Assembly (NCBI GenBank): GCA_964036045.1
Contig: OZ038381.1
Coordinates: 65,410,242 to 65,474,241, forward strand
Length of the DNA: 64,000 nt
Reading direction: 5' to 3'
Source: Eutreptiella sp. 'Long Island Sound 2002'
Taxonomy: Eukaryota; Euglenozoa; Euglenophyceae; Eutreptiales; Eutreptiaceae
Shown one piece after another: positions 45,340 to 54,416 of this stretch. The translations under genes were made by a program, and so were the position numbers. Positions within the stretch are counted from its first letter, which is position 1, and every line of letters begins with the position of its first letter. The notes beneath the pieces are model-generated. The model saw only the letters and a program-made list of their open reading frames with translations. It made no database searches and was not told the origin of the DNA.

Positions 45340-46018
45340 GAGGGGCACATGGTGGTTGTGCTTGGGGTTGACCATCTTGTGGCGCACCCGAGTCCACCGG
45401 CGCCAAGGCCAGGACGGGGGTGGACTGTTGTGGCTCACGGGCACACAGTGGTTGTCATGAGGGTTGACCACCCTGTGGCGCACCCGAGTCCACCGGCCCC
45501 ACGGCCGGGACACGGGTGGAATGCTGTGGCTCGGGGGCACACAATGGCTATGAAGAGCGTTGGGCACCCTGTGTCGCACCCGAGTCAACCGGCACCAAGG
45601 CCGGGACGGGGGTGGACTGCTGTGGCTCCGAGGCACACAGTGGTTGTCATGAGGGTTGACCACCCTGTGGCGCACCCGAGTCCACCGGCGCAAGAGGTTC
45701 AGCACCCCATGGCGCGCCCGAGTCAACCGGCGCCACCACCGGGAGAGGGGCGGACTGCTGAGGCTCAAGGGCACACGGTGGCTGTGCAGAGGGTTGAGCA
45801 CCCTGCGGCGCGCCCGAATCAACGGGCGCCAAGGCTGGGACACGGTGGGATGGCTGCGGCTCGAGGGCACACAGTGGTTGTGGTTGTGCGGAGGGTTGCG
45901 GTGGGACCATGACGAAATCCACACCCTCGGGTGGTGGTTGGGCGCTTTGGCTTTGGCTTTGGACCACCACACTTGGTCTTGTGGGTGACTTTTGGACCCA
46001 TGTTTTGGGGGGTCGCAA
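45340..46018 (-). pseudogene. Pro-rich N-terminus with 96-bp coding repeats
   Basis: From MRPPKTWVQKSPTRPSVVVQ at 46,018 the frame enters about six 32-codon repeats of CALEPQQSAPVPALAPVDSG followed by APQGAQPS. GCGCACCCGAGTCCACCGG recurs at 45,382, 45,478, 45,574 and 45,670, then a short 43-bp unit. Three units have in-frame TGA or TAG codons. The reading frame with the unit length in multiples of three marks it as former coding sequence of the helicase protein. A 251-codon frame in another phase across it is a shadow. Confidence 0.55.
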
Positions 46019-46049
46019 TAAGTTGAAGACACCGGTTGGAGAGCGGCTT

Positions 46050-46115
46050 AGTGGACTACAACGCTAAGGTTGAGGCCACATAGCAAAAACTACACCTCGC
46101 AGGTTGTAGTGGGCA
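46050..46115. promoter_or_regulatory. Shared motif upstream of the helicase gene
   Basis: CTACAACGCTAAGGTTGAGG, then ACTACACCTCGCAGG and TTGTAGTGGG. It is the close counterpart of 27,386-27,470, in the same position relative to a minus-strand gene of the level-2 element. CTACAAC and GTTGTAG are complementary. Confidence 0.45.
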
Positions 46116-46625
46116 AAAAACAGCTGACAAGTATAGAAAAGCATGGAAGATTGGCATGGGGGCATGTTGGACCACATGAACACTAAATAAATGCGCCACT
46201 ATTGTCAAAGGGGGGGGGGGGGCGGCTGTTGGATGTGGTCGCAGAATGGGGAAGGGGAGGAGGGCGTTTTCCAATTTGTTTCCCAATGCGTGAAGACGGA
46301 TATGGACGGCAAAATGAAAGCAAAGCACAGAAGGCGCCATGCGACAAAGTGCGTTCAACTGTGAAGCAAATATAACACATAGCAGAGCCCCTTCTCAGAT
46401 GTGTGGTTTTTGGATATGAAGGTCGGATATACCCTGTGGGGGACCCCTTAGGAACACCCTGTGGTGCTCATGGAATTTTGGGGCTGCCACTCTAGGGCAC
46501 TCAAAGGCCGCAGTGGAGAGTGGAACTGTCTGCTTGCCGATGGCATGGCACACAGGCTGGTGGTGGCCCGGGCCTTCTCAACGTGCAAAGTGCATGAACG
46601 TCTCCATGCTGTATAGCGCTTTCAT

Positions 46626-46850
46626 GTGTTGAAGAATCAGCAAGGGGCGGTTCTCAGTGCACAAAACAGTGCGGTTTTCAACCTCTCTGCTTACACGAAG
46701 CAGGGCCTAAGAAAAAGGTCCCCGCAGGGGTTTGTGGCACAGCCCAAACGCAAAATCGGCAGACCAGCCCCAGAGGGTACACAAATGAATGAGATCATCA
46801 CTGAGGAAGTTGCAAAGAGACAAAATGCAAACAATGGCAAATGGGTGGGT
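46626..46850 (+). CDS. Exon-like plus-strand frame with AT-hook-like core
   Basis: The plus strand is open from near 46,626: NQQGAVLSAQNSAVFNLSAY, KQGLRKRSPQGFVAQPKRKI, GRPAPEGTQMNEIITEEV, ending NANNGKW at a GTGGGT donor-like site. KRKIGRP resembles an AT-hook (basic residues around GRP), which binds the minor groove of A/T-rich DNA. The acceptor is unclear. It could be a remnant of a level-2 element gene or of a captured host exon. Confidence 0.35.
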
Positions 46851-47099
46851 ACATGACAGCTACACATCACCTACAGTCACAGTGTCACAGTTGAGTTTGC
46901 AGGCAGGCCCTGCTGCCTCAAGGCACATCATCATGAGCATTGCAATTTGTATCAATTGAATTCGGATCCACAAATTAAATGGTCATGGTAAGCACAAGAA
47001 CATCAAACAACTGAGACATATGTTCACACATACATTCTTTGAACAGACCATGTGACGCATTGTATACAAAGAGGGAGGACAGGCTTTTCCACATGCTCA

Positions 47100-48070
47100 T
47101 GCACGAGGGAGGGGGGGGGGTTCCCTACGCTGTGGTATTTTCTAAATGATTTTCCATACTTCCTAGAGAAATAGCACAAAGGAAAGGAAAGCATAGAAAC
47201 ATGCAAAACAGGGCAAGACAAAGCACGCAAAGCACGAGGGGGGTGTTTGATGGTCCTCACCAAATCTTTTTCCATACTTCCTATGAATGAACAACAAAGC
47301 ATGAGGGGTGCAAGATGTAGCAAATTGCAATCGTCCTTGAAGGCTAAGCAAGAGGGTCCAGAAAAAAAACATCACACAATGGCAAATCAAATTGGAATTC
47401 AACTAAAAAGCTCCTTCTTAGATGTATGTGGGTTGCACATGGGATTGACAAACAAGGGTTTTCAAAATGGTTGTTGGCCAATGGAGGACATGGTGCACAT
47501 TTGGTCGGCCATGACAAACTAACTGATGGTGGCAACGGCGCAGAGGACATGGGGGGATGTCCCTTTCCTCGGCTGCGAAGTTTTTTCCATTTTCAATAGC
47601 TCGGTCCGCACAAAACAGGTCCAAAGAAACAGGTCCCTGCAGGGGTCCGCACAGTGATCCACGCGTGACAGAGCATTGTGTCGTGCTGGACAATCCACAG
47701 CCCACAATACACATCCCGTGAAACTTGGTGTGGGCTACGGAGAGGCCTAGGCAACATCTGTCAAGTGTCATGCATCGTCATTGAAGGGGCTCGCAGTCAT
47801 TAAATTGTAATTGGATGCAGAAGCGAACATGTCAGAACCCCTTCTCAGCTATTGTCGCCATACTCATCACTGAAGGGGTATATGGTCGTAGGCGCCAAGG
47901 CCTAGACCACAAACAATGAAAACACCCCAAGGCTGTTCAGCATAATTAAATTGCTAGCAAATTGTAATTGCACGTAGAAGCGGACATGTCAGAACCCCTT
48001 CTCAGCCGTTGTCCGCATGTTCATCACTGAAGGAGTATATGGTTGTAGGCGCCAAAGTACCAAAACACGT
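47100..48070 (+). repeat. Right interior of level 2: short duplications
   Basis: TTTCCATACTTCCTA recurs at 47,151 and 47,269, with shared flanks. ATTGTAATTG, GAAGCGGACATGTCAGAACCC-like words and CTGAAGGGGTATATGGTCGT recur at 47,804 and 47,961 (period 157 bp). No gene is supported from 46,860 to 48,355. Confidence 0.65.
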
Positions 48071-48354
48071 GAAGGGTGTTTTGCACAATCAAATTGAAAT
48101 TGTCACATACACTGCTGTCAACAAAAAAGGGGAGGTGCAGGAAATTGCAATTGTTTTCCGGGGGGCGGGGGGGTTGCGTGTTTTCCATGACACCTTTGTT
48201 CCTTGGGACGGGGGGCTGCTTGAAAGCACCCAAGAGTGGGGGGAGGGATGGGTGGCTCACCAAGGGGGGGATTTCACCATCAGACGGGGGGGGGGGTTTC
48301 CAGTGAAGAAGTTTGATGTGGAAAAGGGCAGGGAGGGGGGGCGGGGTCGGATGT

Positions 48355-48460
48355 AGTGCAAAATCAAGGGGTTTGGGGAAAGGGGGTTCATGGTTGGGTA
48401 ATGGTGGCCCATAAAAGTGTGATGCCTAATGTCTGATAGCAGACTAGGTCGCTATACACA
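48355..48460 (+). repeat. Level-2 right terminus
   Basis: GGTAATGGTGGCCCATAAAA, GTGTGATGCCTAATGTCTGA and AGACTAGGTCGCTATACACA match the right end of level 3 (41,385-41,439) almost word for word. The level-1 element resumes at 48,461. Confidence 0.8.
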
Positions 48461-48977
48461 ATCCTGCGCCGCGCGCATCACAAGATTTTGAGGCAGGGGA
48501 GTTGGGTGTGGGTGGATGAGCGGGGGGTGCACAAGGACAAACCGTTGCGGGTCGGTGAGGTTTGAGGGAAATGGCACTGCGCGAATGCAAGGGGGAGCAG
48601 AGGGCCACGTGGCCCCCTTTGACAAGGGCATGAAGATGTTTGAATTGGTCCAATTCAACGTCTTCCCCCCCGATGTCAAGAAGGGGGGGGCAGGGTGTTG
48701 GCAAGCCATGGGGCTTGGGGGTATGCCGTCCGTTGGGAGGACGTGCGAATGGTCTCCGACATGGTTCGAGATGATGCGGGTTGGCAGCTTCGACCCGTCG
48801 GCGGCCAACTGCAGGGCGTATGTCGGAATGGTGCACAGCATCGCGTCTAGCCCCCAGCCCAAGCGCAATACCTTCAGCAATCTCGTAGCCAGGTGACCCC
48901 CGCAGCCGCACTCCCCAACCCCCATTACGCCTTCACCAAAGCCTTGGGGGCAATCCGCTCCACCCTGGACACACAAG
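48461..48977 (+). pseudogene. Second protein of level-1 element resumes (exon b, 3' part)
   Basis: The sequence resumes with codons for HHKILRQGSWVWVDERGVHK, homologous to LLGPGRWVWVDEGVVVHFDK in the copy at 56.0 kb. After frameshifts it reads MFELVQFNVFPPDVKKGGAG, CWQAMGLGGMPSVGRTCEW, then CRAYVGMVHSIASSPQPKR, and ends at CACAAG before a GTACGG donor (48,978). Counterparts in the other copy are MFELAQLNLFSPERKKGEAT and YAGLVHGIASRPKSKPK. Stops and shifts show decay. Confidence 0.6.
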
Positions 48978-49154
48978 GTACGGTAGGCTATGTGCCTTCT
49001 AGCGTTGATCTATGAAAGCCGTCTAGCGTTGATCTAGCCAAGCCGCCGCAGCCGTCGCTAGAACGTCGCTAGAAAATCGCGACAACAGTAGACGAGAACG
49101 TCGCTAGAAGACACCTGCCTGCGGTTTTTGTTCTCACACGTCATCAGCCTGCAG
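48978..49154 (+). other. Intron with TTCTAGCG motifs
   Basis: GTACGGTAGGCTATG to ATCAGCCTGCAG, 177 bp. It contains CTTCTAGCGTTGATCTATG, TCTAGCGTTGATCTAGCC, GTCGCTAGAACGTCGCTAG and AACGTCGCTAGAAG. The inverted duplicate at 50,095-50,271 is also 177 bp. Confidence 0.8.
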
Positions 49155-49990
49155 GTTTGCAGTGGGGTCCCCCGCGGGGTGCCGGTCGAGTGTCGCGACG
49201 CGGGGTGTCACCCGCACCTAGTGGGGGTCACCAAGTTGGGCCGGATGTTGGGGAATGACGCCACCACGGCCCTCTCGGTGCCGTCCGAGTTGGGTAGGTG
49301 GGAGGCGGAGAGGAGCCGGTGGCGAATGGACCCGCAGCCCACGGGTTGGATGAGGGTGGGGGAGGAGGGGGGAGCAGCAGCAGCAACAACAACATGAGCA
49401 GCAGCAACACCAGCACCAACAGGGGGGCGAGGGACCCCCCCCCCAAAAGCCCTCAAACCCCCCCCCCCCCAGAGCCCCCCAAAAGCCCAAGAAGCACGGT
49501 CAGATCGGGAGTAGCGGGGAAGAAGCCCCCCCCGAACCACACCCCAAGCCGAGAGCCAAGGCCAAGCCCATTCCCCACCCCCCCCAAACCATAGCCCCCC
49601 CCTCGCTAGAAAATAGGGACTGGGACCCCTATTGGAATGTGCCGGGTGTGGCGGACACACGGTATGTCCCTTAGGCGGAGGGGGGCAACGGGGGGACCGT
49701 CATCCAAGTGAGGATGTGCGGGGATCGAGATGAGAGGCTGGACCCGGGGGAATGGTGGGTGGTGTCTCAGGAGTCCATCGGTGGGGGGGAAGAAGGGCAA
49801 GAAGGGGAAGAAGAGGAAGAGGGAGAAAGATGGGGGCACCTTCCGGGTGCCGGGGGAGCTCCTCTTTCGGACCTAGGAGGCGTAGGCCCACCTCCGGGAG
49901 GCCTTGGAGGAGGGGGTCCATGGGGACGACAGGGATGACGAGGGGGGCGGGAGGGACGACAAAGGGGAGGTGGGTGACAAGGGGGGTGAG
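49155..49990 (+). pseudogene. Second protein of level-1 element, exon c (first copy)
   Basis: It reads VCSGVPRGVPVECRDAGCHP, HLVGVTKLGRMLGNDATTAL, RWEAERSRWRMDPQPTGWM, then Ser/Asn/Pro low complexity. After frame changes come KKGKKGKKRKREKDGG, FRVPGELLFRT and AHLREALEEGVHGDDRDDEG. The blocks LVGVT.LGRM, GRWEA, RVPGELLFRT and AHLREAL recur in three copies (here, 50.3-50.9 kb, 54.4-55.4 kb). The acidic Asp/Gly-rich tail lies next to a basic Lys/Arg patch. Function unknown. Confidence 0.55.
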
Positions 49991-50288
49991 GTCACTCGCC
50001 AACATGCGGCCCAGCTCGGTGACCCCTGCGAGGTGCGTGCGGTCCCCTCCATGGCGCCAGTCCACCCACACCCCTCGGGGGTCCCCACTGCACGACTGCA
50101 GGTTGATGACTTGTGAGAAGAGAAACAAGAGGCAGGTGCGTTCTGCGACGTTCTAGGCAACTATTGCACCAACGTTCTAGCGACGTTCTAGCGACGGCGG
50201 CGCCGGGTTGGCTAGATCAACGCAAGAACGCTTCCCTAGATTTGCGACAGAACGCACGTAGCATACCGTGCCTTGCGTGTTGAGGGTG
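49990..50288 (-). repeat. Locally inverted piece in the duplicated 3' half
   Basis: Read on the minus strand it holds the exon-b end (CACGCAAG), a GC-AG intron (50,095-50,271) and the start of exon c (SCSGDPRGVWVDWRHGGDR, LAGVTELGRMLASD). The sequence on both sides is in plus orientation. It therefore appears that the second copy of this region was flipped in place. Confidence 0.65.
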
Positions 50289-51000
50289 GGGTGGAAGAGG
50301 AGGGCAGCAGCAGCAGGAGGCAGAGCAGCAGCATCGGCACCAACGGTGGGAAAACCCCTCAACCAACTCCCCCAAGCCCTCCCCCAAGGCCCCGAAAAAG
50401 GAGCCCCGCAACCTGGAGAGTAGCATGGAAAAAGGACCTGCCCCGAACCTCATCCCAAGGCCAAGGCCAAGGCCAAACCCAAGGCCTAGGCCATGCCCCC
50501 CGAACCCCCTGCCCCCCCCGCTGGTAAATAGGGGCTGTGACCCTTATGGGAATGTGCCGGGTGCGGGGGACACCCGACATGTCCCTTGGGGGGGGGGGGG
50601 CAACGGTGGGACCGTCATCTAAGTGACAATATTGGGGGATTGGGATGAGGAGCTACACCAGGCAGACTAGTGGGTCGTGTTGCAAGGGTCCAATGGGGAG
50701 GAGGGGAAGAAGGAGATGAAGGGCAAAAAGAGGAAGTGAGAAAAAGAGGGGGTACCTTGCGGGTGCCGGGGAAGCTCCTCTTTCGCACCCGGCAGGAGGC
50801 CTTTGGGAGGCCTTGGGAAAGGGGGTTGATGGGGATGACGGGGATGACGAGGGGGTCAGGGTTGAGACAAGGGGGAGGGGGGTGAAGGGGGCCGACAAGC
50901 GGGGCGAGGAGGGGGTTGAGGGGAGAGGCGAAAATGGGGATGAGAAGGAACGGGACACCGGGGGCGAGAAAGGGGGTGCCGGGAGCCAAGCCGCCAAGTA
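50289..51000 (+). pseudogene. Second protein of level-1 element, exon c (second copy)
   Basis: It continues in plus sense from the Ser-rich linker (EEEGSSSRRQSSSIGTNGG) through PPSPPPRPRKRSP and, after frameshifts, the counterpart of WDEELDPG (WDEELHQAD near 50,645). The basic patch follows, then a long acidic/G-r tail (GDDGDDEGVRVETRGRGVKG) ending GGAGSQAAK at a TAA. Stops interrupt it. It is a tandem partial duplicate of 49.36-49.99 kb extended to the true 3' end. Confidence 0.5.
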
Positions 51001-51424
51001 ACCTTCCAAGTTACCTATTGGCTAGGGGGCGCACCGGGCTAACTGGCGGGTTAGAGGGGGGGGGGGGGGGCAGCGCTCCATGAGTCAAGTAGAGCATCGC
51101 GACCCTGTGGTTGGCCACGGCTGACCATGGCAGCCGGGGCAGCTTCTCTTTGAGGAGTAGCGGAGCATTAATTTATATTGTTCTAGCTAGGTTCTAGCGA
51201 AGCGTTCTAGCGACGTTCTAGCAAGTTCCAGCGGCGCTGAAAATAGTGAAATTTTGAAAAACAATGTGTGCCCCCCCGAGTACAGATAGGGGGGTCCAGG
51301 TTGAAACCCTAAAGATACCCAACAGTTACCTCCACATTGGGGGGCAACCCCCCCCCTTTTTCCGTTCTCGCCTCCTAGCGCCATCTAGGCTTGAACACCG
51401 TTGGGTCTTCTAGCCTGTACCTAG
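51001..51424 (+). other. 3' noncoding end and TIR of the level-1 element
   Basis: It holds GACCCTGTGGTTGGCCACGG and GCAGCCGGGGCAGCTTCTCT, both matched in minus sense at 53.75-53.81 kb. Next comes a subterminal TTCTAGCG cluster (GGTTCTAGCGAAGCGTTCTA) near 51,190, then GAGTACAGATAGGGGGGTCC, and the inverted terminal GGGTCTTCTAGCCTGTACC at 51,402-51,420. Confidence 0.7.
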
Positions 51425-51579
51425 GGACAAGGTACTGGAACGTTGCCGGAACAAGTTGTTGGGGACGATGCCACACAGCTTTTTTGGCTCGATTGGCCCT
51501 CGTGACAAGCAGGACAGTGGTTTGTGGTGGACCATTGGAGCCCACCCTAGGCCCCGCCGGGGGCCTTGGGGGCCAACCC

Positions 51580-51795
51580 CTACTGCATGCTGCGCGCGGA
51601 CGTTGAATTGAAGACACAACTCGCACCACTTTCTAGCGCGTTGGGGGGTGCCAGCAGGGCTGAGGGAGTGCACCGGTGTAGGTCCAAGATAAGCTCACAA
51701 CACTGCTCCGGGGGCATGTCCTCGGAGGCGTACTTGGTGATTGCCCCATGCTCTACCTGTTGAACACAGCTAGGTTGGGACAAACGCACGGCCAC
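51580..51795 (-). CDS. Short coding-like frame, unrecognised
   Basis: 71 codons are open on the minus strand, including VQQVEHGAITKYASEDMPPE, QCCELILDLHRCTPSALLAP and ASCVFNSTSARSMQ. It lies in the DNA outside the level-1 3' end. No motif is recognised, and it may be chance. From 51,796 to 52,344 I see no gene. Confidence 0.25.
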   Translation of the reverse strand: MAVRLSQPSCVQQVEHGAITKYASEDMPPEQCCELILDLHRCTPSALLAPPNALESGASCVFNSTSARSMQ

Positions 51796-52344
51796 AGCTA
51801 ATGGGCGCCGAGCATGCGGGGGGGGAGAAGGCCCAATTCGCCAAAATATTCCTAGTACAAAGACCTTCTTGAAGGCCTACCGCACCCCCCAAATGGACAA
51901 GGTGGGCAGTCACTTCCTTGACCCGGGTCTCTTTCGCACCCATGGTGCCCTATGAAAAATGAACACGGATGACCAAATTTCAAAATGTATAGCCCTAGTT
52001 GAAGGTATCTTTGGACTACATCAGACTCCCCTGGTTGTACACGTTTCGAATCTTTGTCATCCGTCGTCACAATACTCTTATTTTCCGGTCACCACAACGA
52101 TTCTATGTCTTTCCAACGGTGAGGCACGACCTTTTTGGTTACGCTTCTGCCTTGTTGCCGTGTCTAGTGCTTCTTTTTGGTGCCGTTCCTTGGTATCCAT
52201 ATTACACAACATGCTAGTAAGGCCCTAATGACCATTGCAGGCCCTGAAGGCACACAACACAAAAAAAAAAGACGAATACAATCATTTGAAAGCTTTGGAA
52301 CTATGGCAACCTACTAGATCATCTGGTCCCTACAACTTGCTCCG

Positions 52345-53275
52345 GTGGTGTTCCCGCAGCAAATGTTCCGCACCAAACTTGTTCCCACTCGCAATATTCT
52401 CACCAAAACAAGGTCTATGGCCAAATGTGTACCAAGGGTGACCTCCGATCACACGCTAAGCACCGTGGCGTACCAGGAGAGGTTGGCGTGCGCGGAGCAC
52501 CAAATAGCCAAGGCCGTTGGCGGTGCTTGCTCCTCCGGGCGCCGCCGGTGCTTGCTCCTCCGGCCAGCTTTGCGACCACCTGAACCGGCAAAATGACAAA
52601 TCGGCCGCCGTGAAGATGCACGAACCTAACCACAAGGCGCACTCTACCATGTGGTGGGTGCTCAACACGGGCAAGAGCCGGCAAGTAGCCCCCACGCACA
52701 AGGTCTCCGCATTGAGGGGTCTCCTACTAAGGAGTACCCAGTCGAGCTTGCGCTTAGATTGGTGGCCCGCGTGCCACAGCACAGGGGCTGACCTGGGCTA
52801 ACCCAGTGGGTATGGGCTGTAGAACCCCGCCAACAGCCCCCGGGCACTCAAAGACTTGTTGAGTTCCCCCACCAGCAGGCGCAAGGTAGTCCTGTTGTCC
52901 CAAGGAACGCCGCCGCGTCACTCACGACCACATGACGCCGACGGCCGCCAACACAGCCGGTGGGTGCAGATTGATGGTGGCGATGGACACTCCCTGCACG
53001 GGGTCCACCTTCACACACAAGGAACGTTGTCGTGGGTGGGCCTTGACCTAGATCCCCGATGCCACTCGCTGGACAGCATAACCGCTAAGCCGGTGGCCGT
53101 GAACACCGGCCCCACCTTGATGGGGTATAGCAAGCCCCGAAACCACGCCGACGTGAATGTCACGCCGAACACCTACAAATGGGTATGTCCATCTTTGCAC
53201 ACCCCAAAAAGGCTGCCAGCCAGCGCACCTTCATACCTTGCACGGAACCGTGGGCGCCACACAATGGTTTAGGTG
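52345..53275 (+). pseudogene. Decayed plus-strand frames, unrecognised
   Basis: The plus strand reads MFRTKLVPTRNILTKTRSMA, YQERLACAEHQIAKAVGG, then after a shift LCDHLNRQNDKSAAVKMHEP, MWWVLNTGKSRQVAPTHKVS and SSLRLDWWPACHSTGADLG. After stops it resumes ALKDLLSSPTSRRKVVLLSQ and MGYSKPRNHADVNVTPNTYK. The opposite strand is also open for about 100 codons (52,456-52,782), so the strand is not certain. It is cut off by the level-1-type element at 53,426. It may be an older mobile-element gene. Confidence 0.3.
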
Positions 53276-54416
53276 CCATGCCACCCTGTGTTGCCCAATG
53301 CCTGCAACACACCGGCACCCGCGGCTCTCTCCCGCGGTTTAGGGAGCCAAAGTCGTCCCACCGCGGCACCCTTGGGCAGGGGTCCCGTGGGCCCCGCTGC
53401 CCGTGCGGCCAACTGTCACCTACGATTGGTACACGCTAGAAGACCCAATCTCGTTCTAGCCTGGACGCCGCTACAGTAGCTAGAACGAAAAAAAGATGGG
53501 GTTACTTCCCCCCGGGGAGGGGGGGGGGGGTTGAGATGTCTAACGTGGACCCGCGTATCCGTACTCGGGGGCCGATAATTTTTTTTCACAATTACCCTGC
53601 TTTTACCTGACTTTGGACTCCAAAAATTTGTCGTTCTAGCGGCGTTCTAGCGACGCTCCAGCGAGCGCATGTAGAGCGCCGCCAGAACGCCGCTAGAACA
53701 ATTCGCTAGAACGCCGCTAGAACAATAGACATGAATGGTCCGCCATTCCTCAAAGAGAAGCTGCCCCGGCTACCAAAGCCAGCCGTGGCCAATCACAGGG
53801 TCCCAATGCTGGACCCGACTCACCAAGCGCCGGGTTCCACCTCCCTACCCCCCGGTTAGCCCCACATGGTGCTGGGACGCACAGCATAGAAGGTAAAAAA
53901 TGGTAGGAAAATGCTGAGCATATTGCTCAGGATATTTGGGGATGCTCAGCATTCATGCTCAGCAAATGGGACTCATATTGCAGGGTTGATCTCGGAAGTC
54001 CCAGCCAAAATTTCTTCCGAGCTCCCCCGGCACGGTCGGCTGGGAAGACCATGGAACAATCTTACCGATATTGGTTGCGTTTTGGGACCCGATCTGGCTG
54101 CCCAAACTTCCGAGCATCTTTCCAAGGGTTTTCGAAAACTTCCAAGCGACGGACCGAAGCATATCGCATGCACGTCGGTACAGATTTCCTAAAATTGCCA
54201 CCGGTAACCGGACAATATTGGTCTCTCTTTCCATGTTCTATGCTGGGCACCGGTGGTACGTGCGGTTAGCCCCGCACCACACCCCATAGGTCACTTGGAA
54301 GGTCACTTGGCGGCCGGCGCCGGGTCACTTGGTGGTGGGTCAGCCCGATTAGCCCGGTTAGCCCAATCAGCCCCCATGCCCCCGAGGCCCCCATTGTGCG
54401 AGTCATGACACGCAGG

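Larger units (their letters stand above)
21060..48460. mobile_element. Level-2 giant element, TGTGTAT...ATACACA, 27.4 kb
   Basis: It begins TGTGTATGAAGTCTGATG at 21,060 and ends GGTCGCTATACACA at 48,460, both immediately at the break in the level-1 element. The same left end (30,060) and right end (41,439) bound the level-3 element, so these are true termini of a family. Without level 3 the element is about 16 kb. It carries minus-strand genes (an SF1 helicase at 42.4-46.0 kb and unrecognised proteins at 22.0-26.7 kb), an internal LINE fragment and about 3.1 kb of S1 satellite. The ends share only seven clear inverted bases. A diverged overlap of about 9-14 bp (TGCACCGTG against TGCGCCGCG) may be the target-site duplication. 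The transposition mechanism is unknown. Confidence 0.65.
17482..51424 (+). mobile_element. Level-1 TIR transposon, split by a 27.4-kb insertion
   Basis: The 5' end is TTGGTACACGCTAGAAGACC at 17,482. The 3' end at about 51,420 carries the complement (GGGTCTTCTAGCCTGTACC). The two halves (17,482-21,059 and 48,461-51,424) together make about 6.5 kb, close to the 5.8 kb of the uninterrupted copy at 53,426-59,220. The 5' half carries the transposase-like frame and the start of the second frame; the 3' half carries the rest of the second frame. At the break the first half stops at the codons matching the other copy's DAxxxH region and the second half resumes there. The 3' half is also tandemly duplicated and partly inverted. 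No clear target-site duplication is visible. Confidence 0.7.

Noticed and set aside
45277-46032. 251-codon minus-strand frame with RWTRVRHRVVNPHDN-like repeats
   Set aside because: It is a shifted frame of the 96-bp coding repeat. The APVDSGAPQG frame connects better to the helicase gene and has the more protein-like composition.
49208-50160. Opposite-strand frames over exon c of the level-1 element
   Set aside because: The low-complexity G/C-rich coding sequence leaves the complementary strand open; only the orientation with conserved words in three copies is kept, apart from the flipped piece at 49,990-50,288.
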